A DNA stretch of 64,000 nt from Pseudofrankia sp. DC12 (GTDB taxonomy: Bacteria; Actinomycetota; Actinomycetes; Frankiales; Frankiaceae), in the NCBI RefSeq assembly GCF_000966285.1, contig NZ_KQ031391.1, positions 2,949,208 through 3,013,207 of the forward strand, written 5' to 3'. Shown piece by piece: positions 18,062 to 26,530 of this stretch (within the stretch, counting starts at the first letter, position 1; each line of letters starts with the position of its first letter). A program made the position numbers and the translations under genes. A model generated the notes under the pieces. The model did not search any database. It saw only the letters and a program-made list of their open reading frames with translations, and was not told the DNA's origin.

Positions 18062-18454
18062 TCAGCGAAGCCCAGTCGCGGCCAAGGCGCGCACCACGAC
18101 GGCTTCAACTCGCCGGACGACGATCAACTGTTCGTGTGGCGCCACGCCGATCGTAGGCGGGGCATCGGCACGAGGCTCGCCAGCGACGCATACGCCATTG
18201 ACGGTGACCCAGGCGGGAAGCAGATCTCCGGACGCAAGACCAGGGCGATCGCATTCCGCGGCGAGCCGAAGAGCGTTCGCGGCCTTCGCATACACCGGCA
18301 GCGCGACCTCGACCACCGCCCAGGCCCGGGCGTCTCCACGGGCCGGGGTTACCGACTTCCGGTCGCCGACGACGAGGAGGTCCCCCGACTCGGGATCAAC
18401 CCAGACCCCGTGACACTGGGAGGACCCACACGCCGCCTTGGCCAGTACGAGCAT
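18062..18454 (-). CDS. Divergent CG[ST]xxC-family protein D with C-terminal extension
   Basis: About 130 aa. The N-terminal part MLVLAKAACGSSQCHGVWV, LLVVGDRKS and VEVALPVYAKAANALRLAAE parallels the other three small proteins, but the Pro after the second Cys is His-Gly here. A C-terminal extension of about 50 residues has no recognised domain. The start at 18454 was chosen by alignment. The frame stays open upstream to 18739, so a longer protein is possible. No XRE gene adjoins it. Confidence 0.45.
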   Translation of the reverse strand: MLVLAKAACGSSQCHGVWVDPESGDLLVVGDRKSVTPARGDARAWAVVEVALPVYAKAANALRLAAECDRPGLASGDLLPAWVTVNGVCVAGEPRADAPPTIGVAPHEQLIVVRRVEAVVVRALAATGLR

Positions 18455-18893
18455 TCCAGGCCCTCTCTCTGCCTCGACCCGTAGCCAGCGCTGGACGCGG
18501 TCGGTCACTTGGTCGACCCCAGGTGGTGGTCGCCGATCGCCAGACGTCAATTTCAACACAATTGCCGCGCACGCTCGTAACGTTCTCGGAACATCAGGCC
18601 GACCGTCGCCGGTCCTCTGAGCATGGCGCTGTGCGCTTCCAGGGGGCAGCCCAAATCTCTGGAATGCCGGCTTAGCGGTATTCGTGCGACTACGCCCCGA
18701 GATAGGGCGTTCGGTAGCCACGTGGCGTCCGACTCGCAAATATTCCCGAAAGCCGCTTGTATGGCCCGGTGTCGTGGCTCATATTCGAACTAGGCCAGTC
18801 GATCGACCGCTGGTCGCCTAGTCAAGGAGGTGGCCATGCCTCGCTTGATGACACCGTCGTCACCCAGCGCCAGAGACCTCCAAGGCGTCCGAC
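18455..18893. other. Intergenic, nothing recognised
   Basis: About 440 bp upstream of gene D and of the membrane protein at 18894. A purine-rich AAGGAGGTGG at about 18824-18833 precedes an out-of-family short frame. I would not call a gene. Confidence 0.3.
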
Positions 18894-19640
18894 ATGCCCG
18901 GCCACGGACCCGTCGGGCGTGCGAAATCCGAAGTGCCACTGCGGTTGGGGGGATACTACGTGCCTGATGTGACCTTGCTAGGCCTCGGATCCGGAGTGTC
19001 AGCGAATGAACTGGCTGAAGCCGGACTCGGCCTGACCGCCGTGGCGATCTGTGCCAGAAAGTCCAGAATTGCACTATTCGCAATTATTCCGACCGTGCTG
19101 GCCGCGGGCGGGAGCCGTCATCCGGCCTGGTCCGGCTGGCTTTTCGGAACCGCGGTGCTGACGGCGGCCGGACTGATCGGCGTGCTCCTCGTCACCGCCT
19201 ACGTCCGGGCCCGCCGCGAGGATTTCGTCCTCGGCTACACCGGCGACGAGCCGGCCTGGGCCCAGCCCGACGAGTCCTTCCTTCCATACCCAGACGAACC
19301 CGCTGCGGGCCCACGTCGGCATCCCGACTGCGGCGATCCGGTCGATCCGAACTCGGTCCGGATGAACGTCCTCGCGTACGACTTCCTGTCCCATGTCTGC
19401 CAGCGGGACGACGGCCCTGCCCTGGTCGATATCCACGAGCCCATGACCCAGAGGTTCCTGACCGCGTTCACCGACGCCACCGGCCTGTTCCTCACGGAGG
19501 GATCGCGGGACCCTCGGCTGTTGTCGACCACCATTCGGGAGGCCGAACGTCGTTGGACACAGGTCAAGCTCCGGCTCGGCCGCTGCTCCCGCGACGAGGG
19601 CCAGTACGGCAGCGATGCCTGCGGCCCCGACGGTCAGTAA
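18894..19640 (+). CDS. Hypothetical membrane protein
   Basis: About 248 aa; the exact start is uncertain (an ATG at 18894, other starts downstream). Two hydrophobic segments are visible, IALFAIIPTVLAAGG and WLFGTAVLTAAGLIGVLLVTAYV, followed by a soluble domain. The C-terminal FLTAFTDATGLF...REAERRWTQVKLRL is distantly similar to the protein at 15714-16286. Function unknown. It is the last gene of the accessory block before tldD. Confidence 0.55.
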   Translation: MPGHGPVGRAKSEVPLRLGGYYVPDVTLLGLGSGVSANELAEAGLGLTAVAICARKSRIALFAIIPTVLAAGGSRHPAWSGWLFGTAVLTAAGLIGVLLVTAYVRARREDFVLGYTGDEPAWAQPDESFLPYPDEPAAGPRRHPDCGDPVDPNSVRMNVLAYDFLSHVCQRDDGPALVDIHEPMTQRFLTAFTDATGLFLTEGSRDPRLLSTTIREAERRWTQVKLRLGRCSRDEGQYGSDACGPDGQ

Positions 19641-19916
19641 CGACCCGATGGGACCGCATCACGTGAGCGCCTGACGGCGACGCGTACTCCTGACCGGCCG
19701 GCACGAGGGGACGCCCGGAGGGAAACCGCGAACAGACCGTCGGCGACCGAATCCGCACAGAGCGACGCAGGAACACGACACAAGGCGACTGGCGCCAGCC
19801 GCCGAGGCACCTCGGCTCGTCCTCGGGGGGCGGGCCGCGGCTCCTGCGCGTACGGAGCGTGGTTCCGGCGGCGCCCGGCGCGCCGTTGCGGGGACGGGCG
19901 GTACAGGATAGGACGC

Positions 19917-21482
19917 ATGCCGACAGCCGATTCCGCCGCTGCGCCCAGGACGCCGCCGCAAGAGGTCGATCCCGAGTTCCTCGCGTTGCCGCGGGCGGCT
20001 CTGACGGACGCGGCGCTGCAGACGGCCCGCGATCTCGGCGCCAGTCACACGGACATCCGGATCGAGCGGCTGCGAGACGGCTCGCTGTCGTTCCGGGACG
20101 GAAGCCTCGAGACGAGTCATGACGGCTCGACCGTCGGCTTCGCCGTGAGGGTCGTGCACGAGGGCACCTGGGGGTTCGCGGCCGGCGTCGACCTGACCAC
20201 CGACGAGGCCGTCCGGGTCACCAGGGAGGCCGTCGAGATCGCGCGGGTGGCTCGCCCGTTGAACACCGAGCCGATCGAGCTCGCCGACGAGCCGGTGCAC
20301 GCCGACGCCACCTGGGTGTCGGCGTACGCGGTGAACCCGTTCGCCATCGACACCCGCGAGAAGGTCGACCGGGTCGGCGGCCTGTGCCGGACGCTGCTGT
20401 CCGCGGCCGACGTCGACCACGTCGACGGCCAGCTCAGCGAGGTCCTGGAGAACAAGTACTACGCGGACCTGAGCGGTACCTCGACCACTCAGCAGCGGGT
20501 GCGCCTGCTCTGCCAGATCGAGGCGACCCGGGTCGACCCGGGTGGCGGCTTCGAGACGATGCGCACGATCGCGCCGCCGGCCGGCCGCGGCTGGGAGTGG
20601 CTGGTCGCGGGCCCGGCGGCCGGCTGCTGGGACTGGGACGCCGAGATAGAGACGATTCCGGGCCTGCTCGCCGAGAAGGCGAAGGCGTCGTCAGTCGAGC
20701 CGGGGCGCTACGACCTGGTCATCGACCCATCCAACCTGTGGCTGACGATTCACGAGTCGGTCGGCCATGCGACCGAACTGGACCGGGCGCTCGGCTACGA
20801 GGCCGCCTACGCCGGCACCTCGTTCGCGACCATTGACCAGCTCGGCACCCTGCGCTACGGCTCGCCGCTGATGAACGTCACCGGCGACCGGACCGCGCCC
20901 CATGGGCTGGCCACGATCGGGTACGACGACGAGGGCGTCGCCGCCGGCCGATGGGACATCGTCCGCGCGGGCACGCTCGTCGGCTACCAGCTCGACCGCC
21001 GGATGGCGGCGGCGAACGCCGAGCGCCTCGGCGTCACCCGCTCGAACGGCTGCGCGTTCGCCGACTCCGCCGGGCACGTGCCGATCCAGCGGATGGCCAA
21101 CATCTCGCTGCGGCCTACGCCCGGCGGGCCGTCCACCGAGGACCTGATCTCCGGGGTCGACCGCGGCATCTACATCGTCGGGGACAAGAGCTGGTCCATC
21201 GACATGCAGCGGTACAACTTCCAGTTCACCGGCCAGCGGTTCTACGAGATCCGCAAGGGCCGGATCGTCGGCCAGCTGCGTGACGTCGCCTACCAGGCCA
21301 CGACGACCGATTTCTGGGGCGCACTCGACGGGCTCGGCGGTGAGCAGACCTACCTGCTCGGCGGCGCGATGAACTGCGGCAAGGGCCAACCCGGCCAGGT
21401 CGCCGCCGTCAGCCACGGCGCTCCGTCGACGCTGTTCCGCGGGATCAGCATCCTCAACACGCGGCACGAAGCGGGCCGGTAG
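19917..21482 (+). CDS. tldD: Metalloprotease TldD
   Basis: Catalytic subunit of the TldD/TldE zinc protease, which degrades unfolded or modified peptides and matures some microcins and RiPPs. The 521-aa protein has the family HExxxH motif (HESVGHATELDRALGYE) and the downstream AYAGTSFAT and NGCAFADSAGHVPIQRMAN segments. C-terminal residues (GGAMNCGKGQPGQ) carry the expected third zinc ligand region. The start has AGGA upstream. The partner tldE follows after 85 bp on the same strand. Confidence 0.93.
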   Translation: MPTADSAAAPRTPPQEVDPEFLALPRAALTDAALQTARDLGASHTDIRIERLRDGSLSFRDGSLETSHDGSTVGFAVRVVHEGTWGFAAGVDLTTDEAVRVTREAVEIARVARPLNTEPIELADEPVHADATWVSAYAVNPFAIDTREKVDRVGGLCRTLLSAADVDHVDGQLSEVLENKYYADLSGTSTTQQRVRLLCQIEATRVDPGGGFETMRTIAPPAGRGWEWLVAGPAAGCWDWDAEIETIPGLLAEKAKASSVEPGRYDLVIDPSNLWLTIHESVGHATELDRALGYEAAYAGTSFATIDQLGTLRYGSPLMNVTGDRTAPHGLATIGYDDEGVAAGRWDIVRAGTLVGYQLDRRMAAANAERLGVTRSNGCAFADSAGHVPIQRMANISLRPTPGGPSTEDLISGVDRGIYIVGDKSWSIDMQRYNFQFTGQRFYEIRKGRIVGQLRDVAYQATTTDFWGALDGLGGEQTYLLGGAMNCGKGQPGQVAAVSHGAPSTLFRGISILNTRHEAGR

Positions 21483-21566
21483 CCCCGCCGGGCCACCAGG
21501 CCGAACCACCAGGCCGGGCATCACCAGTCCGCACCACCACCCGAGTCCACGAATGGGAGGGCAGCG

Positions 21567-22970
21567 GTGCCCGAGGCGTCGCACGAGATCGTCGAACGAG
21601 CGCTGGCCGCGTCGCGCGCCGACGGCTGCATCGTGATCGCAAGCGAGTCCAGCACCGTCAACCTGCGCTGGGCGAACAACACGCTCACCACGAACGGTGC
21701 CGCCCGAGACCGGTCGGTCACCGTCGTCAGCATCGTCGGCCGCTCGTTCGGAGTGCGGTCGGTGAGCACGATCGAGTCCGGCGCGACCGGGGTCGACAAG
21801 CTGACCGAGCTGGTCCGGGCCGCCGAGGGCGCGGCCAAGGACGCCGACGACGCGGAGGACTACACCGAGCTGCTGACACCCGGTCAGCCCGGCGTGGCGA
21901 CCAGCCCGGAGCCGTTCGACGCCGTGGCCGAGCGGACCTCGACGTCGGTGTTCTCGACGTTCGCGGCCGACCTCGGCGAGGCGCTGCGGGCGGCGCGGGC
22001 CGAGGGCCGAGGCCTGTACGGCTTCGCCGAGCACGACCTGACGACGACCTGGCTGGGCACCTCGACCGGTCTTCGGCTGCGGCACAGCCAGCCGACCGGC
22101 TCGGTCGAGTGGAACGCCAAGAACGGTCAGCCCGGCGGTTCGGTCTGGCACGGCCAGTCGACCCACGACTTCTCCGACGTCGACGTGGCCGCGACCGACG
22201 CCGAGCTGCGCCGCCGGCTCGGCTGGTGCGCCCGCACGATCGAGCTGCCGGCCGGCCGCTACGAGACGCTGCTGCCGCCGTCCGCCGTCTCCGACCTGAT
22301 CCTCGACGCCTACTGGTCGGCGGCCGGGCGGGACGCCGCCGAGGGCCGCACGGTCTTCAGCCGGTCCGGCGGCGGGACGAGGCTGGGTGAGGCGTTCGGC
22401 CCCGCGGGGATGACGCTGTACAGCGACCCGGCCGACCCCGAGCTGGGCTGCACGCCGTTCGTAGCCTGCGGTCACTCGTCCGCGACGTCGAGCGTCTTCG
22501 ACAACGGGCTGGGGCTCGGGCGGACCGACTGGCTCGAGGACGGCAAGCTCGCCGCCCTGGTGCACACCCGTTCCTCCGCGCGTGCCGCCGGCGCGCGGCC
22601 CACGCCGTTCGTGGACAACCTCACGATGGACGCCGGCGGAACGGCCACCCTCGACGAGATGGTCGCCTCGACCACGCGCGGGCTGCTGTTGACCTGCCTG
22701 TGGTACATCCGCGAGGTCGATCCGGAGGTGCTCCTGCTCACCGGGCTGACCAGGGACGGCGTCTACCTCGTCGAGAACGGCGAGGTGACCGGGGCGGTGA
22801 ACAACTTCCGGTTCAACGAGTCGCCGGTGAGTATGCTCGGCCGGATCACCGAGACCGGCGCGGCGAGCCGCACCCTGGGCCGCGAGTGGGCCGACTGGTT
22901 CAAGCTCTCCCGGATGCCGGCGGTACGCGTCCCCGACTTCAACATGAGCTCGGTCAGCCCGGCGAGCTGA
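21567..22970 (+). CDS. tldE: TldE/PmbA subunit of the TldD/TldE protease
   Basis: 467-aa non-catalytic partner of TldD. It has the fold signatures of the PmbA family (NLRWANNTLTTNG near the N-terminus; TRDGVYLVENGEVTGAVNNFRFNESP near the C-terminus) but lacks the zinc HExxxH motif, as expected. The GTG start is preceded by GGGAGGGCAGCG. It lies directly downstream of tldD and is likely in one operon. Confidence 0.9.
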   Translation: MPEASHEIVERALAASRADGCIVIASESSTVNLRWANNTLTTNGAARDRSVTVVSIVGRSFGVRSVSTIESGATGVDKLTELVRAAEGAAKDADDAEDYTELLTPGQPGVATSPEPFDAVAERTSTSVFSTFAADLGEALRAARAEGRGLYGFAEHDLTTTWLGTSTGLRLRHSQPTGSVEWNAKNGQPGGSVWHGQSTHDFSDVDVAATDAELRRRLGWCARTIELPAGRYETLLPPSAVSDLILDAYWSAAGRDAAEGRTVFSRSGGGTRLGEAFGPAGMTLYSDPADPELGCTPFVACGHSSATSSVFDNGLGLGRTDWLEDGKLAALVHTRSSARAAGARPTPFVDNLTMDAGGTATLDEMVASTTRGLLLTCLWYIREVDPEVLLLTGLTRDGVYLVENGEVTGAVNNFRFNESPVSMLGRITETGAASRTLGREWADWFKLSRMPAVRVPDFNMSSVSPAS

Positions 22971-22973
22971 CCC

Positions 22974-23160
22974 CGTCTCTGGTTCGCGGCGTCCGGGCGC
23001 CGGCCTACAGCCCCAATCCTCGCTTCGCTGCGGTCGGGACCTCCGGCCGGCGTCCTCCGCCGCGAACGGGCTTCGCTCCGTCCGGTGGGCCAGTCAGGCC
23101 GGTCGCTTCGCTCCGGCCTGCTCGCCCACCGGACTACGCGAAGCGTCTCTGGTTCGCGGC
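22974..23160. repeat. Structured convergent intergenic region with a 17-bp direct repeat
   Basis: CGTCTCTGGTTCGCGGC occurs at 22974-22990 and again at 23144-23160. Between them are several short inverted segments built on CTTCGCT(C/G) words. The region separates convergent tldE and bpa, so at least part may serve as a terminator. The exact repeat is unexplained. Confidence 0.55.
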
Positions 23161-23215
23161 CTTGCCGTTCGCTGAAACGCCGGCGCGGGGGCCACAGCGC
23201 CGGCCCCGCTAGCAC

Positions 23216-23761
23216 TCAGAGGTAGGTGCCGCCGCCGAGCCCCTCCTGGCCGGGCTGGCCGCTGGGCAGGGCACGCCGGCGCATCTCCTCCAGCTGGGCG
23301 CGAGCGGCCATCTGCTGGGCGAACAGCGCCGTCTGCAGGCCGTGGAACAGGCCTTCCAGCCAGCCGACCAGCTGGGCCTGGGCGATCCGGATCTCGGCGT
23401 CGCTGGGCGTCTGGCTGTCGTCGAACGGGAGGCTGAGCCGGTCCAGCTCGTCCTTGAGCTCGGGCGCGAGGCCCTCGGACAGCTCCCGGATCGAGCTGCG
23501 GTGGATCTCGCGCAGCCGCAGCCGGCTCGCCTCGTCCAGCGGCGCCGCCCGGACCTCCTCGAGCAGTTGTTTGATCATGGTACCGATCCGCATGACCTTG
23601 TCCGGCTGCGACACCATCGAGGAGATGGCCGTGCGCGGGTCGGGCGAGCCCGATCCATCGTCGGCTGGGCGGTCCCGGTCCGCGCCGACGCCGCCCAGCG
23701 GACCGCGCAGCCGGCCGTCCGGGCCTACGACCACCACCCGCGGTTCCGGTTGATCTGTCAT
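23216..23761 (-). CDS. bpa: Bacterial proteasome activator (Bpa/PafE, DUF2587)
   Basis: Ring-forming, ATP-independent activator that opens the 20S proteasome gate in actinobacteria. The helical core is very well conserved: VMRIGTMIKQLLEEVRAAPL, SIRELSEGLAPELKDELDRL and AQLVGWLEGLFHGLQTALFA. The C-terminus ends GGGTYL, where Mycobacterium has GQYL; the penultimate Tyr that docks in the proteasome pocket is kept. The ATG at 23761 (MTDQPEPRVV) was chosen; an in-frame ATG at 23779 is also possible. The core proteasome genes are not in the window. Confidence 0.92.
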   Translation of the reverse strand: MTDQPEPRVVVVGPDGRLRGPLGGVGADRDRPADDGSGSPDPRTAISSMVSQPDKVMRIGTMIKQLLEEVRAAPLDEASRLRLREIHRSSIRELSEGLAPELKDELDRLSLPFDDSQTPSDAEIRIAQAQLVGWLEGLFHGLQTALFAQQMAARAQLEEMRRRALPSGQPGQEGLGGGTYL

Positions 23762-23835
23762 GTCCCCATCCAACCGCATTCCGGCTCCCCCTGGTTCGGG
23801 CCGCCGCGAGACCGTCTGGACCCTCGACGCGGCGG

Positions 23836-24822
23836 CTAGACCGCGAGCAGCACCTTGCCGACGTGCCCGAGCGACTCGACGACGCGGTGCGCCTCGGCCG
23901 CCTCGCGCAGCGGGAGCACCCGGTCGATCACCGGCCGGATCGCGCCGGCCTCGATCGCCGGCCACACCTCGGCCCGCACGCCGGCCGCGATCGCCGCCTT
24001 CTGCTCGGCCGGGCGATGACGCAGCGACACGGCGTGGACCGCGCCCCGCTTGGTCAGCAGCGTCGCCAGGTTCAGCTCCGCCCTGATGCCGCCCTGCATG
24101 CCGATCACCACCAGCCGGCCGTCGGGCGCGAGCACATCGACGTTGCGGGCCAGGTACTTCGCGCCCATGTTGTCGAGTACGACGTCCGCGCCGCGGCCGC
24201 CGGTCGCCTCCTTCACCCGGGCCACGAAGTCCTCGTCCCGGTAGCTGACGGTGACGTCGGCGCCGAGCTCACGGCAGCGTTCGAGCTTTCCCGGGGAGCC
24301 CGCCGTCGTCGCGATCAGCGCCTTCGGCCGCAGTGCCCGGACGGCCTGGATCGCGAAGGTGCCGATCCCGGAGGCGCCGCCGTGTACGAGGAACGTCTCG
24401 CCGTCGGCGATCGCAGCCCGCTGGAACACGGTCGAGTAGACGGTCGAGGTGACCTCGGGCAGGCCGCCGGCGGTGACCAGGTCAACCCCGGACGGGACCG
24501 GGAGCACCTGCCCGGCCGGGACGACGACCTTCGTCGCGTACCCGCCGCCAGACAGGAGCGCGCAGACCTCGTCCCCGGTCCGCCAGCCGTCGACGTCCGC
24601 GCCGACGGCCGCGATCCGCCCGGAGCACTCCAGCCCGATGATGTCCGAGGCGCCCGGCGGCGGCGCGTAGAGACCTTGGCGCTGGAGCAGGTCGGCCCGG
24701 TTGACCGCGGTGGCGACGACGTCGATGACCACCTCGTCCGGCCCGGGGGCGGGCGGGTCGTCCACCTCGCGCCACTTCAGCACCTCGGGACCACCGGGGC
24801 CGTCCAGCGTGACCGCGTACAC
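23836..24822 (-). CDS. NAD(P)H-quinone oxidoreductase, zinc-independent MDR family
   Basis: 328-aa medium-chain reductase of the PIG3/quinone oxidoreductase type. The GroES-like N-terminal domain contains NRADLLQRQGLYAPPPG and GLECSGRIAAVG. The Rossmann fold has VHGGASGIGTFAIQ (the GxxGxG-like nucleotide loop) at about 147-160. Zinc ligands of true alcohol dehydrogenases are absent. It lies upstream of bpa on the same strand, separated by about 75 bp, an arrangement I recall from other actinobacteria. The natural substrate is not known. Confidence 0.92.
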   Translation of the reverse strand: MYAVTLDGPGGPEVLKWREVDDPPAPGPDEVVIDVVATAVNRADLLQRQGLYAPPPGASDIIGLECSGRIAAVGADVDGWRTGDEVCALLSGGGYATKVVVPAGQVLPVPSGVDLVTAGGLPEVTSTVYSTVFQRAAIADGETFLVHGGASGIGTFAIQAVRALRPKALIATTAGSPGKLERCRELGADVTVSYRDEDFVARVKEATGGRGADVVLDNMGAKYLARNVDVLAPDGRLVVIGMQGGIRAELNLATLLTKRGAVHAVSLRHRPAEQKAAIAAGVRAEVWPAIEAGAIRPVIDRVLPLREAAEAHRVVESLGHVGKVLLAV

Positions 24823-25024
24823 CCGCCAACCTTAGTCCCGCTGGAAGCGGCGGAGCCCGCGACGGACCTGTCCGAACTGGCAGCGCCGGTGATAGACCCG
24901 CCCGGAGCGGCGGAGCCTGCGACGGGCTCGGCCCGGTTCGCCCGGCGGCGCGGCGATCGCCCGGGGTCGGTCGTTTCCGGATGCGCGGCGTTTCCAGGTT
25001 GGGACCACGGGTACGGCCCTGACC

Positions 25025-25387
25025 ATGGAGGCCTTCACGGTCGGGGTTGTGCGGGCGCATGGGCGCCCGGCGATTCCTACGTCCCCAGCCGATCTGTCGA
25101 CCCACTCGGAAGGGCTCCGGCCTGCCTCGGGCCACGGAGCACATACCCGGGCCGCAGGCACCAGAACCCGACCGACCGCGGCCCAAGCGGCCAGCCCCGG
25201 CGGAGTCGGAACGGCGGCCCGGCCACCGGATCCGCCGCCGCTCGATCCCGATGCGCCGATCCCGGACGACCCCGGCCCACTGCTGCCGGACAGTCCGGGC
25301 GATCTCCCGCCGGCCCCGCACGAGCCATCCCCGTTCACCGAGCCCGCGCCGACCGACCCGTCGACGCCGGAGCCAGAGCCGGTCTGA
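25025..25387 (+). CDS. Proline-rich hypothetical protein
   Basis: 120-aa frame with a Pro/Asp-rich second half (DPDAPIPDDPGPLLPDSPGD). Codon choice in that half looks coding, but there is no family match and the N-terminal half is poor. It lies in the 860-bp gap between the oxidoreductase and the sigma factor, which otherwise shows no gene. Low confidence. Confidence 0.3.
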   Translation: MEAFTVGVVRAHGRPAIPTSPADLSTHSEGLRPASGHGAHTRAAGTRTRPTAAQAASPGGVGTAARPPDPPPLDPDAPIPDDPGPLLPDSPGDLPPAPHEPSPFTEPAPTDPSTPEPEPV

Positions 25388-25681
25388 GCCGGGCCCCGCA
25401 CCACCTGTCGGCACCGGATCGCCGCGGCGATCCGGCGATCGGCACGTGCGGACACAGCACTCGGCCTGTAGTCAGGGGACGGATGGACCGCCGGTTCGTC
25501 CTGGCCCGGCCGATCCGACCGGAGATCATGGCGAACACGGAAACCTCCGGAAGCCCAGATCCTCGCCGATATTCGCCGAATTCCCAGACTTATCAAGGTT
25601 CCCGAACGTCGTCAGCCTTCTACGCACCGGCCCCGACGGGGTACCGTGCCGTGAGCTTGCCGATGCCGTGGGGAGCGTGCC

Positions 25682-26530
25682 GTGTACATCGACGACGTGA
25701 GCCTCAACGAGCTGGGCGGCCCGCGTCACGGGTCGGCGTCACGATCAGCGGCGCGGGCCAGGTCCGTGAACCCGTCGAGGGTGACCGCGACGCCGTCGCG
25801 TCCGGCCAGCCGCGTGTTTCCGCCATCCGGCACGACCCCAGGACGCGCGGGAACCGGCGCGCTTCGTCCCGCCGCGGGCCCGGCCCAGGCCGAGGAGTTC
25901 CCGGAGCCGCCAACCGCGGACCGGCACCCGGCCGGCGCGGGCGGTCGGCCGGCCCAGGCCGAGTTCGAGCGCTTCTTCGAGGCGCACCACCGCGAGCTCG
26001 CCCGCTTCGCCTATCTGCTCAGCGGCGACCGGGACGCGGCCGAGGACATCACCGCCGAGGCGCTCACGTCGGCCTGGGTGCACTGGGACCGGGTCCAGGC
26101 GGCCGACAACCCGCTGGCCTACGTGCGGCGCAGCGTCGCGAACCTCGCCGCCGGCCGGATCCGCCGGACCGTCCGGGAGCGCAACGTGCTCGCCAAGCTC
26201 GGCCGGCAACTGCCGATCCAGGCCACGAACGGGCCGGACGTCCCCGCCGTCCTGGACCTGGAGTCCGCCCTGCTCCGGCTGCCGCTGCGCAAGCGCCAGT
26301 GCGTGATCCTGCGCCATGGCCTCGACCTGTCCGAGGCGGAGACGGCCGACACGCTCGGGATCTCCATCGGAACCGTGAAGAGCCAGACCTCCAAGGCGGT
26401 CAGCGAGCTGGAACGACTGCTGGCCGCCGGTGGCCCCGGCGTACCGGCGGCGAACAGCGCAGGGGCGAGTGCGGCGGCCAGGAAGAGGCCACGTATTCGC
26501 CGGGTGGCGCTGCGGGGAGGGGAGGCGTGA
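25682..26530 (+). CDS. RNA polymerase sigma factor, SigE-type ECF group
   Basis: 282 aa. After a non-conserved N-terminal part of about 95 residues, region 2 is EFERFFEAHHRELARFAYLLSGDRDAAEDITAEALTSAW-like and region 4 is LPLRKRQCVILRHGLDLSEAETADTLGISIGTVKSQTSKAV-like (both seen in full at about 97-240). This is the actinobacterial SigE-like ECF type. The C-terminal tail is basic. The GTG at 25682 follows GGAGCGTGCC. Its stop overlaps the next start (GTGA), so the downstream membrane protein is translationally coupled and is probably its regulator. Confidence 0.88.
   Translation: MYIDDVSLNELGGPRHGSASRSAARARSVNPSRVTATPSRPASRVFPPSGTTPGRAGTGALRPAAGPAQAEEFPEPPTADRHPAGAGGRPAQAEFERFFEAHHRELARFAYLLSGDRDAAEDITAEALTSAWVHWDRVQAADNPLAYVRRSVANLAAGRIRRTVRERNVLAKLGRQLPIQATNGPDVPAVLDLESALLRLPLRKRQCVILRHGLDLSEAETADTLGISIGTVKSQTSKAVSELERLLAAGGPGVPAANSAGASAAARKRPRIRRVALRGGEA

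Noticed and set aside
20691-22565. Long minus-strand open frame across tldD/tldE
   Set aside because: Shadow of two conserved genes.
23863-26526. N-terminal extension of the sigma-partner protein into a 1343-aa protein
   Set aside because: It would run antisense to the oxidoreductase and across the sigma gene; the GTG at 26527 with GTGA coupling is the natural start.
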